DNA of 11,721 nucleotides. Origin: Treponema sp. GTDB lineage: Bacteria > Spirochaetota > Spirochaetia > Treponematales > Breznakiellaceae. How positions within the stretch are numbered: the stretch's first letter is position 1; every line of letters begins with the position of its first letter. The notes beneath the pieces are model-generated. The model did not search any database. It was not told the origin of the DNA and saw only the letters and a list, made by a program, of their open reading frames with translations. Position numbers and translations under genes: made by a program. The stretch spans positions 1-11,721 of the forward strand of contig JAISPY010000182.1 of NCBI GenBank assembly GCA_031274565.1, written 5' to 3'. Positions 1-6,335 of this stretch are shown here, piece after piece.

Positions 1-959
1 CTCACATCCGCCGTATCCGCCAGATTATCGCTGCCGCCGCCGAGATTCGCCATATCAACCTGGAACAGGCGGTTACCGGCATTGTTAATGGTGGAAATAC
101 CGGTTGAGGTTTTTTGTAAGGCGCCACCTTTCCGTAACTGTACACCGGTACCGGAATTGTTCTGAATAAGGATATACGCGGAACCGGTTGAAAGGGTTAC
201 TCCCTGTATGTAACCGCTCAGATCAAGTTCGTATTCCGGCTCATCCGCGTTTACCGTAAACTGGTCGTATTGGGGCTTTCCATTGGTGTACTTGGGATAG
301 ACCGATATGATTTCCCCCCGGTTCGCGTTAAACTTTCTAAACACCGGAAACACAAGATAGTCCCCCTGTTCAATCTTGAGCGTGGTGTTGTACATACCTT
401 CCTGGGCATATCCCAGGGGCGCGCCGTGTACGCCGTTTAAGCGGAGTTCCACGTTCATACCGGAACCATTTTGAAGAACCAGACTGTACTGGCCTCCCAG
501 TTTCCCGGATATTTCATACACATTATCATTCTCACCGTTCGCGTTATAAAACGCATATACCCGTGTAAAGGGCGAGTTTGCCAGGGCGTTGAGATTACTC
601 TTGTTCGCGTTGTACTCTTCCTCGGTGATCAAAATAAGCGGAAAGTCCCCGGTGGCGCTGAACAGGGCGCTTTTTTTGAACCCGTGATTGGTTGCCCCTC
701 CTCTGACTCCGCCTACCAGGGTGCCTGTGGACAAACTCCACTTAAAGGCGACCAAATTCTGCTGGGTGGTGTTAGACACGCGGATTGAGTAGCCGGTAGT
801 GTAGTTCGTGTAATCAATCCCGCTGTTGTTATTATTATTGTTATTGGTGCCATCCCCTCCCAGAAGGGAATCGCAACCGGCAACCGACAACACGCCGAAT
901 ACTACCAAGAATATGAATACCACCCCCGATACCGCTTTTTTCAGATTCGCTCTTTTCAT
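1..959 (-). CDS. Putative lipoprotein of unknown function (5' part, runs off the left edge)
   Basis: I do not recognise this family. The gene starts at ATG 959-957 and reads open to base 1 (319 complete codons, no stop in the window). An AGGAG at 970-966 sits a few bases upstream and supports this start. The N-terminus is a lipoprotein signal: basic residues (MKRANLKK), a hydrophobic core to about residue 26, then the lipobox V-A-G-C with the lipidated Cys at residue 29. A Gly/Asp/Asn linker follows, containing six consecutive Asn (39-44). The remainder is rich in Asn, Gly, Thr, Tyr and Val in a pattern suggesting beta strands, as in surface or periplasmic beta-sandwich domains; no catalytic motif is visible. 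It is inferred to be membrane-anchored outside the cytoplasm. The next gene to the right (hemW) is also on the minus strand but 774 bp away, so this gene probably has its own promoter. Confidence 0.85.
   Translation of the reverse strand, partial: MKRANLKKAVSGVVFIFLVVFGVLSVAGCDSLLGGDGTNNNNNNNSGIDYTNYTTGYSIRVSNTTQQNLVAFKWSLSTGTLVGGVRGGATNHGFKKSALFSATGDFPLILITEEEYNANKSNLNALANSPFTRVYAFYNANGENDNVYEISGKLGGQYSLVLQNGSGMNVELRLNGVHGAPLGYAQEGMYNTTLKIEQGDYLVFPVFRKFNANRGEIISVYPKYTNGKPQYDQFTVNADEPEYELDLSGYIQGVTLSTGSAYILIQNNSGTGVQLRKGGALQKTSTGISTINNAGNRLFQVDMANLGGGSDNLADTADV
828..845 (-). repeat. AAT/AAC trinucleotide run encoding six Asn
   Basis: Codons 39-44 of the left-edge lipoprotein are AAT AAC AAT AAT AAT AAC on the minus strand. 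The run lies in the flexible linker just after the lipidated Cys. In-frame copy-number change would alter the tether length without a frameshift. Confidence 0.8.
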
Positions 960-1012
960 TCTTGTCTCCTTATGACTGTTATCGCGGGCAATGCTCCTCC
1001 GCAAAAGCAAAG

Positions 1013-1071
1013 GTACAAGGCCCGTGGTTTTTATCCCGGTTACAGGAACCGGGATCTAAGAGCCTTTGTAC
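1013..1071. other. Two-tier inverted repeat in the leader of the left-edge lipoprotein gene
   Basis: A perfect 9-bp inner stem (ATCCCGGTT 1033-1041 / AACCGGGAT 1047-1055) with a 5-nt loop is enclosed by a second pair of arms, GTACAAGGC (1013-1021) and GCCTTTGTAC (1062-1071), which match except for one extra base. It lies 54-112 bp upstream of the lipoprotein ATG. If transcription starts further right, this would fold in the 5' leader RNA. A protein-binding dyad is the alternative. Confidence 0.55.
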
Positions 1072-1171
1072 AATGCCAACGCCATAACGAGCGCGGAAAA
1101 AGAGAGCGCCGCCCCCAAAAGCTGAGTATCAAGAAAGTATGGAACTAACGGAAATTTAGGAAACGATGCTA

Positions 1172-1180
1172 GGGGGGGGG
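1172..1180. repeat. Run of nine G (C on the minus strand)
   Basis: Nine consecutive G, 213 bp upstream of the lipoprotein start. On the minus strand the C-run lies one base after a possible -10 hexamer TATAGT (1187-1182), so a transcript from there would start in or next to the run. The matching -35 region is poor. In treponemes, length changes in G-runs near promoters are a known cause of phase-variable expression; whether this run behaves so is inference. Confidence 0.6.
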
Positions 1181-1287
1181 CACTATAGCATATAATAAAA
1201 ACATACCAGGGGAGCTCAGCATGAGTCCCCCATTATAGTCAATTCGGTCACTTTTATATAACAGTACGTACTAGTCATAATTCTCTT

Positions 1288-1316
1288 AAAATAATACATC
1301 ATTCAAAAAAAGTCAA
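1288..1316 (-). promoter_or_regulatory. Candidate sigma-70 promoter for the left-edge lipoprotein
   Basis: On the minus strand TTGACT (1316-1311) is followed after 17 bp by TATTTT (1293-1288). The spacer contains a T-run. Transcription would start near 1281 and give a leader of about 320 nt carrying the C-run and the 1013-1071 hairpin. A perfect TATAAT at 1237-1232 (minus), without a good -35, is another possible start, so the promoter choice is uncertain. Confidence 0.45.
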
Positions 1317-1466
1317 TATAGTATGGAAAAAAATACATAAAAAGAGTATGCCCTATCAATACTATCTATGATATAGATAAAATACTCTCATTAAAAGTAC
1401 CTCGTAGAACCGAACCGCCCATACAGAAAATCCCCTAAATCATAACCCCAATACCCGCTCATTTTT

Positions 1467-1521
1467 GCGAATTAAGAACGGTGGCTATTCCCTAATTCGC
1501 GTTAATTCGCGTCATTCGCGG
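1467..1521. repeat. Three short direct repeats plus one inverted copy
   Basis: TAATTCGCGT occurs twice back to back (1493-1502 and 1503-1512) and is followed by a variant, CATTCGCGG (1513-1521). An inverted partial copy GCGAATTA at 1467-1474 can pair with 1493-1500 across an 18-nt loop. It looks like a dispersed intergenic element, but no other copy occurs in this window. Confidence 0.6.
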
Positions 1522-1601
1522 ACTCTTTTGTTTATATGCGCCGGCCCTGTCGCCATAGGTTTAAGTCCTGCCTATACCCGTAGGATGAACATCCCTGGTC
1601 T

Positions 1602-1644
1602 TAGGGCGATGCTGATTAACTTGACGCTAATCAGCATCGCCCTA
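1602..1644. repeat. 17-bp perfect inverted repeat, 9-nt loop
   Basis: Arms 1602-1618 (TAGGGCGATGCTGATTA) and 1628-1644 are perfect reverse complements separated by ACTTGACGC. A smaller hairpin GTTTTCC-tgc-GGAAAAC follows at 1656-1672. The long stem has no adjacent T-run on either strand, so it is not a classical terminator. A REP/MITE-like element or a structured RNA is possible. Confidence 0.7.
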
Positions 1645-1695
1645 TTGTTTTTCTCGTTTTCCTGCGGAAAACTGCGAAAAACCACATTAAAGGAA

Positions 1696-1729
1696 GCACT
1701 GATTTATTCTCGATTGAATAAATCAGTGC
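1696..1729 (-). terminator. Probable terminator hairpin after hemW
   Basis: A perfect 14-bp stem (GCACTGATTTATTC, 1696-1709, with its complement at 1716-1729) and a 6-nt loop begin 5 bp beyond the hemW stop codon. The expected T-run is not directly adjacent on the minus strand; a short one, GGTTTTT, appears about 10 bases further on. The position supports an RNA 3'-end signal for the lepB-lepB-hemW operon, though the stem is AT-rich and the fit imperfect. Confidence 0.5.
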
Positions 1730-1733
1730 ATAC

Positions 1734-3011
1734 TTAGCCGTGCTGTTCCGCTTCCCTAAAGGCATCCGCAAGAAAAGAATCGAGGAAGAGCATGCCTGTT
1801 TTGGTGAGGGCCAGCGGGTCTGCTTCCAAAAGCCCCCGGTCCTGCCACCGGGCTATGGTGCGGGGAATACAGGCTTCGATAGATCGGCCAAATCGCCGGT
1901 GAAATAACCCCGCATCCGGCCCTTGGCGATACCGGAAGCCCATGAGCAAGGTTTCCTTGATGAGGGTGAGCCGATCCAGGTCTTCGATGAGCACCCCTGC
2001 TCCGTTCACCAGGGCTTCCCTGCTCTGAGAGAGATAGGCATCCACCTCAGGGGACACGGTAAAACGCCGTCCCCTCCCTGCTTCGTCGTCAATGAGGGTA
2101 CCCGACGCCCCTGGTCCTACACCAAGCCAGTTTTCCATGCGCCAATACCGGATGTTATGGCGGGCTTCTCCGCCGGGCAGGGAAAAATTGGAAACCTCGT
2201 ATTGTCCGTAGCCCCTTTGTTCTAAGAGGTCCCGGCCCGCGATCCACAACGCATCGGCCCTATCCGGCTCAGGAAGTCCTTCCCCTTTACCCAGCGCCAA
2301 GGGTGTTCCCGGTTCTACGGTCAAAGCATAGAGGGAAACATGGCCCGGTTCATACGAGAGGAGCCGATCCATATCCTCCCGGAGGATCGCCTCGTCCTGC
2401 CAGGGAAGCCCGGTGATGAGATCCGCGGAAAAGGCCTGTCCGAATATATCCCGGACCAGACAAAGGCGTTCCGCTAACAAAGCCCCATCCCCGACCCGAT
2501 GCACTGCCCTGCGGGAAGGCTCATGGAAACTCTGGACCCCCAGGCTGAGACGGGTAACTCCCCCCTCCCGGCAGGTCCTGAGAAAGGCCGCTCCCGCGGA
2601 TTCGGGATTGGCCTCCACGGTGATTTCCACGGGAGGCTGGTTCCAAAGCCGCTTCAGCCCCGCCAGAAGCCGCCCCATACCTGCGGCCCCCAGTAACGAG
2701 GGGGTTCCGCCGCCGATGTACACCGTGGGAATCCGGGTAACGCCGAACTCCTGGATCCGCGCTTCCGCTTCCCCAAGAAGGAGTTCTATATAAAGCCCTA
2801 GCCGGCGATCCTGGGGCTGCACCGGAATCGAATAGAAATCGCAGTAATCACAGACCCCGGCGCAAAAGGGAACGTGGATATACAGGGAGCAGACCTTCTC
2901 CGGTTTAGGGTCTGGTTTAAGGTCTACCGAAGCGATTGAGGGGCCAATACCGGAACAGGGCCTTCCCGATGATGCGGTCCACCGGTACCGGTCCCCAGGT
3001 ACGGGAATCAT
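1734..3011 (-). CDS. hemW: HemW-like radical SAM protein (coproporphyrinogen oxidase-like family)
   Basis: This is a radical SAM enzyme of the HemN/HemW family. From ATG 3011 the protein has 425 residues. The 4Fe-4S cluster motif C-x3-C-x2-C is C50, C54, C57 within VPFCAGVCDYCDF. The residue after the last Cys pair is F, as in HemW, where HemN has a further Cys. GGGTPS follows at 100-105, VEANPES at 132-138, and the HemW hallmark HNxxYW at 285-290. HemW proteins are considered heme chaperones rather than oxidases, so the old name coproporphyrinogen III oxidase would mislead. No ATG, GTG or TTG occurs in frame between the conserved SLYIHVPFC and ATG 3011. That ATG has GGAG 8 nt upstream but lies 95 bp inside the preceding lepB gene. 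Without the N-terminal extension the protein would match the usual HemW length of about 380-400. It is the last gene of the operon. Confidence 0.9.
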   Translation of the reverse strand: MIPVPGDRYRWTASSGRPCSGIGPSIASVDLKPDPKPEKVCSLYIHVPFCAGVCDYCDFYSIPVQPQDRRLGLYIELLLGEAEARIQEFGVTRIPTVYIGGGTPSLLGAAGMGRLLAGLKRLWNQPPVEITVEANPESAGAAFLRTCREGGVTRLSLGVQSFHEPSRRAVHRVGDGALLAERLCLVRDIFGQAFSADLITGLPWQDEAILREDMDRLLSYEPGHVSLYALTVEPGTPLALGKGEGLPEPDRADALWIAGRDLLEQRGYGQYEVSNFSLPGGEARHNIRYWRMENWLGVGPGASGTLIDDEAGRGRRFTVSPEVDAYLSQSREALVNGAGVLIEDLDRLTLIKETLLMGFRYRQGPDAGLFHRRFGRSIEACIPRTIARWQDRGLLEADPLALTKTGMLFLDSFLADAFREAEQHG

Positions 3012-3645
3012 TGGTATTACTCCGGTCGTCCGAAAGGACGAAACATTCATCATCCTGAAGAACAATGGTTTCCTGGTTTCCTGAAAAGGGAATGGAGGCA
3101 TCCCAGAGCGCGGGAACCTGGGGGATGGTAACATCGTAGGTCTTATCAGATAACTCAAACTCCGTAAAGGTGTAGACATCCCCCTTGGGTTTGACCCGCA
3201 GCACGTAGTTGGTCATGGTAATCTCATCCCCGGGAAGCCCGATAACCCGCTTGATATAACAGGGTTCCCGCTGGAGCAAACCTATCCGCTGGATGGTCAA
3301 GAAACGAAGTCCGCTGTCGAGGATCCAGTCAAGGATACTCCACCGGGCGTTAAAACCCGTGTCTACGAGCACCTCATTACCCCGGCGGAAGGGCAGGCTA
3401 TGAGACCGCCAGCCTTCGGGAAGCAGGGAATACACCGCATAGGAAGAAACGATGAGCCGATCTCCCCTATGGAGCGCAGGCTGCATAGTATCGCTTTCCA
3501 GGACCCGGGTAGAAAAAACCAGACCGGTCAAGCCGATATAACTGCAATAAAAGATGAGCACCCCTAACACTATCCACCGCAGATGGTGGCGTTTCTTTTT
3601 TTGATCCGCATACGAAGCGTATCTGCGTCGCCATTTATCAAACAT
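2917..3645 (-). CDS. lepB: Second type I signal peptidase paralogue, catalytic Ser replaced by Thr
   Basis: The 242-residue protein is a member of the signal peptidase I (S26) family, which cleaves Sec signal peptides on the outer face of the inner membrane. It has a basic N-terminus (residues 5-23), a single membrane segment at about 24-45, then S-D-T-M-Q-P at 51-56, box C-like HRGDRLIVSS, box D YIKRVIGLPGDE with the presumed general-base Lys at 132, and box E FVLSDDRSNTNDSR (202-215). At the nucleophile position the usual S-G-S-M reads S-D-T-M, so Thr53 replaces Ser; box E has SDD in place of GDN. It may be a Thr-dependent, altered or inactive peptidase. I chose ATG 3645 because it lies 41 bp after the upstream lepB stop and gives a normal N-terminus. 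The last 95 bp overlap the start of hemW in another frame. Confidence 0.88.
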   Translation of the reverse strand: MFDKWRRRYASYADQKKKRHHLRWIVLGVLIFYCSYIGLTGLVFSTRVLESDTMQPALHRGDRLIVSSYAVYSLLPEGWRSHSLPFRRGNEVLVDTGFNARWSILDWILDSGLRFLTIQRIGLLQREPCYIKRVIGLPGDEITMTNYVLRVKPKGDVYTFTEFELSDKTYDVTIPQVPALWDASIPFSGNQETIVLQDDECFVLSDDRSNTNDSRTWGPVPVDRIIGKALFRYWPLNRFGRP

Positions 3646-3686
3646 GTTTTCTCTATATCCCCTTTTTTCTATGCCCTTTGTTCCCC

Positions 3687-4688
3687 CTAACGAATCAGAC
3701 CGATACGTCCCAGCGGCCAATAAATGAACGAACCCTTACCCAGTACCTTGGTTTCCCGGATGGGGCCAAAGGAACGGCCGTCCCGGGAATTATCCCGGTT
3801 ATCTCCCAGGGGAAGGATCCGGCCTTCAGGCACATAAGAGCCTTGGGTATGCCGGGCAAGACGCGCCCTATACCGGTTATCCTGGGGATAGGCTCCCCGG
3901 AGCACCTCAAGGCCCGCTTTATCCCGGGCGCGGTCATCAGGATACCGCAGGCTGTTGGCCGTGAGCGCGGCGTCTATGAGGCGGGGCGGCGGATTGAGCC
4001 GCAATTCCATATAGGCCATAGCCTTTCCCTCCGCCTCCAAGGCCGGATAGGCTTCAGGTTCGATGAGGCGGCTGATATGATGCTTGAACTGCCGCTGGGC
4101 ATTGAAAGTCCGCTCATCCGTCCACTGGGTCTCCCCGGCAAAACGGATCCGCAACTCCCCCCGTTGGAGCACCAATTGATCTCCCCCCCAGCCGACCGCC
4201 CGTTTTATCAAAAAGTGGGCCTTGGGTTCCCCGGATTCATCCCGGTCAATATCAACCAGGGAGAGGGTCAGCATATAGATGATGCGCTGGGCTATATCAA
4301 ATGCCGGACCTCGGGACAAGTAGGAAGGATTTTCAAAAATGATAATATCGTTCCGTTTGGGGCTGAGGGGACTGGGCAGCTTGGCCATCCCCGGCAGCAG
4401 TTCCGGTCCAAAAATGATCTTATTCACAAAGATCCGGTCTCCGATGAGGAGGGAGTCGATCATGGACCCCGAGGGAATCTGGTAGGCCTGAAAGAGGTAC
4501 TGGTTGATGAGCAGCACCATTCCCGCAGCCCATACAAACGCTTCAAGCCAATCCAGAACCGGATGCTTTGCTTTTTGTTTTTCCTTTTTGATCCGCCGGG
4601 TCCTTTTTCGGTAACTGAGATACCGCTCGGTAAGCCCGAGGAGGTGATCCCCCACTTTTTTTTCTATCGTTTCCTCTACCTTTTCCAT
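3687..4688 (-). CDS. lepB: Signal peptidase I (canonical active-site residues)
   Basis: This type I signal peptidase cleaves signal peptides of exported proteins at the periplasmic face of the inner membrane. The 333-residue protein has a long charged cytoplasmic N-terminus (1-43), a membrane segment at about 45-65, box B QIPSGSM with the nucleophile Ser75, IGDRIFVNK (82-90), box D FLIKRAVGWGGD with general-base Lys162, and box E LGDNRDNSRDGRSFGP (294-309). Between boxes D and E lies an extra stretch of about 115 residues rich in charged and Arg residues, longer than in typical short bacterial enzymes. The start is ATG 4688 with GGAAG just upstream and a promoter at 4756-4728. It is the first gene of lepB-lepB-hemW. 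The tandem paralogue has lost the Ser, so this copy probably carries the standard activity. Confidence 0.95.
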   Translation of the reverse strand: MEKVEETIEKKVGDHLLGLTERYLSYRKRTRRIKKEKQKAKHPVLDWLEAFVWAAGMVLLINQYLFQAYQIPSGSMIDSLLIGDRIFVNKIIFGPELLPGMAKLPSPLSPKRNDIIIFENPSYLSRGPAFDIAQRIIYMLTLSLVDIDRDESGEPKAHFLIKRAVGWGGDQLVLQRGELRIRFAGETQWTDERTFNAQRQFKHHISRLIEPEAYPALEAEGKAMAYMELRLNPPPRLIDAALTANSLRYPDDRARDKAGLEVLRGAYPQDNRYRARLARHTQGSYVPEGRILPLGDNRDNSRDGRSFGPIRETKVLGKGSFIYWPLGRIGLIR

Positions 4689-4727
4689 GTTCTTCCAACT
4701 TTTTTCTGTGTTTCCCGCAACGCCGCA

Positions 4728-4756
4728 ACCCTACCATAAAAGCGCTCCATTGACAA
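4728..4756 (-). promoter_or_regulatory. Candidate promoter of the lepB-lepB-hemW operon
   Basis: On the minus strand TTGTCA (4756-4751) is followed after 17 bp by TAGGGT (4733-4728), preceded by TGG, which gives an extended -10. Transcription would start near 4721, leaving a leader of about 33 nt before ATG 4688. The -35 hexamer overlaps the -35 of the divergent promoter, so the two probably cannot be occupied at once. Confidence 0.55.
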
Positions 4757-4779
4757 GAGCGGCAAAAGAGACCTATAAT
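4750..4779 (+). promoter_or_regulatory. Consensus sigma-70 promoter abutting the start of the PEGA/SUMF1 gene
   Basis: TTGACA (4750-4755), an 18-bp spacer and TATAAT (4774-4779) match the sigma-70 consensus at all twelve positions. The predicted transcription start, about 6-8 bases after the -10, coincides with ATG 4785. The downstream message would therefore be leaderless or nearly so. Confidence 0.85.
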
Positions 4780-4784
4780 GTTAC

Positions 4785-6335
4785 ATGTTTACGAGAAAAA
4801 AGGAAGTCCCCGCGGCCCTTCCTGAAGATACGGTACACTTACCGGTTCTCCTGGGTATCAGACCCCAGGTATATCTAGCGGCCCTGTATGCCCTCATCCT
4901 GCTTATCGTCCTCTTTTTTCTTCTGTTGTATCCGGGGATTTCCAAGCCCGGCAGTGTCCTGGTCCTCCGTTCCGAACCCTTGGGGGCTGCGGTACGGGTG
5001 GCTGGGGTCTATCAGGGGACCACGCCCTGCGAGGTTTTTGTTCCACCGGGAACCTATCCGGTGGTAATGACCCTGCCGGGTTTCTCGGATTATGCGCGGG
5101 ACCTGGAAATCCAGGGGCGCCTCCTGGGGTCCTTGTTTTTTCCCCGGAAAGAACCGCTCACCGGAATCCTTGAGGAAACCGCTCCCGGAGCCGCCTTGCG
5201 GGCCGGGGCCAGGGAGTATGCGGCCTGGTCCTTTGCCGGGGAGCCTACTCCTACCTACCAGATCCCCCAGAGTCTCGCTGAAGGGGCCTACCGTTCAGGT
5301 CCCGGGGCGGGGAATCCCGAAAGGTACGAGACCTTGGATCGGCTGCTGCACGGGGCCACCCGGTTCGCCGCGACCAAGGCAGGACTACGGGACCTTATCA
5401 GGGCAAAATACACGGTGGATAACGCCGGTCTTTCCCCATCCCCCGTGAGTTCACTCCGTTCTATCGAAGACCTGGTCACCTATCTGTCCGAAACCCCGGG
5501 AAGCGCGATCTGGCTGGGGACGGTCCTCCCCCCAGAAGCCCAGCGGATCCTCACCGTTCATCCCTGGTATACCAAACAAGCCCAGCGCGCCGCATCCCTC
5601 AAAACCGGGAGCCGGTCTCAGGGGCTGATCCTGGGGAGGACCTTCAGGGTTGACGCGCTTTTTTCCATGGGGTTCAAGGAAATTGCCCCGGGAACTCTGG
5701 TCCACGGAGATATGTTTCCCCAAGAAACCGCTCTGGAGGGCTTCAGTATCGCTGAAACTGAGGCATCCGCCGCATCTTGGGAGGCTTTTCTTGAGGCCCA
5801 CCCTGATTGGAAGGGGGAACATACCCCAAGGCTCATGGAACAGGGACTGGTTACGGAGGACTACCTGGTAGCCCTCGACCAGTCCGTTTCAGGGGATCGC
5901 GCCTCCGCCTCGATTCCAGGGGTTTCCTGGTATGCCGCTCGGGCCTATTGCCAATGGCTCACGGATTTACTGCCCCCGACATGGGCGGCCTATGAGGTTC
6001 GGCTCCCCACCGAAGCGGAATGGGAATACGCTGCCTGGGCCGCTCTGGACGAGGCGGAGCCAGATGAGGGGCTGCGGGATATGATCGGTGGGCTTTGGGA
6101 ATGGTGCGGGGATCCCTACGCGCCGTTCCCCTTCCTCTCCCCTGACCAGGAAACCCTGGAGGAAATTGGTGCTCCGGAACGGACGGTCCGGGGCGGATCC
6201 TGGGTCAATCCGCCGGGTTCGGTGAACCCGGGAACCCGGGCTTCCCTGCCTCCGGCTTCCTGTTCACCCTTTGTTTCATTCCGGCCGGTGCTTGCCCTGA
6301 AAGCTCCAGGTCAAGGGGAGGTTTTCCATGAGTGA
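4785..6335 (+). CDS. Membrane-anchored PEGA and SUMF1 (FGE-like) domain protein
   Basis: The 516-residue protein has a short cytoplasmic N-terminus, one membrane segment (about 30-50) and no signal-peptidase site, so it is probably anchored with the rest outside. A PEGA domain at about 56-98 is recognisable from V-L-R-S-E-P-L-G-A-A-V...G-T-T-P-C and PPGTYPVVMTLPGF; such domains are often carried by envelope proteins. A linker of about 200 residues precedes a C-terminal SUMF1/formylglycine-generating-enzyme-like domain (about 300-505) with GVSWYAARAYCQW (379-391), RLPTEAEWEYAA (406-417), GGLWEWC (435-441) and RGGSW (469-473). The paired Cys residues used by true FGE near the C-terminus are absent (TRASLPP and FRPV), so sulfatase activation is unlikely; a binding or structural role is the safer guess. 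The start at 4785 is the only ATG before the membrane segment. It ends 8 bp inside smpB, so the two are probably cotranscribed. Confidence 0.88.
   Translation: MFTRKKEVPAALPEDTVHLPVLLGIRPQVYLAALYALILLIVLFFLLLYPGISKPGSVLVLRSEPLGAAVRVAGVYQGTTPCEVFVPPGTYPVVMTLPGFSDYARDLEIQGRLLGSLFFPRKEPLTGILEETAPGAALRAGAREYAAWSFAGEPTPTYQIPQSLAEGAYRSGPGAGNPERYETLDRLLHGATRFAATKAGLRDLIRAKYTVDNAGLSPSPVSSLRSIEDLVTYLSETPGSAIWLGTVLPPEAQRILTVHPWYTKQAQRAASLKTGSRSQGLILGRTFRVDALFSMGFKEIAPGTLVHGDMFPQETALEGFSIAETEASAASWEAFLEAHPDWKGEHTPRLMEQGLVTEDYLVALDQSVSGDRASASIPGVSWYAARAYCQWLTDLLPPTWAAYEVRLPTEAEWEYAAWAALDEAEPDEGLRDMIGGLWEWCGDPYAPFPFLSPDQETLEEIGAPERTVRGGSWVNPPGSVNPGTRASLPPASCSPFVSFRPVLALKAPGQGEVFHE

Larger units (their letters stand above)
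960..1733. other. 774-bp intergenic region
   Basis: This stretch separates the lipoprotein start from the hemW stop, and I see no convincing gene in it. Bases about 1180-1440 are strongly AT-rich. They hold the promoter candidates, a 10-bp palindrome AGTACGTACT (1263-1272) and a small dyad TATCTAT-gat-ATAGATA (1363-1379). The part from about 1467 onward holds short direct repeats and a chain of hairpins, listed separately. Confidence 0.7.

Noticed and set aside
1465..1737. 90-codon plus-strand reading frame with a lipoprotein-like stretch (LLFFSFSC)
   Set aside because: It needs a TTG start without a ribosome-binding site and runs through three perfect hairpins and the direct repeats, which dictate its sequence; the lipobox resemblance is most likely accidental.
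3012..3179. Upstream extension of hemW to 481 codons
   Set aside because: The added residues are Pro/Arg/Ser-rich, have no family similarity, and would deepen the overlap with lepB to over 260 bp; ATG 3011 has a better ribosome-binding site.
3646..3720. Upstream extension of the second lepB to 267 codons
   Set aside because: It would overlap the first lepB by 34 bp and add a non-hydrophobic tail; ATG 3645 gives the expected N-terminus after a 41-bp gap.
3678..4739. 353-codon plus-strand frame
   Set aside because: It lies antisense to lepB, whose boxes B, D and E are intact on the minus strand. The translation is Pro/Gly-rich with no recognisable domain.
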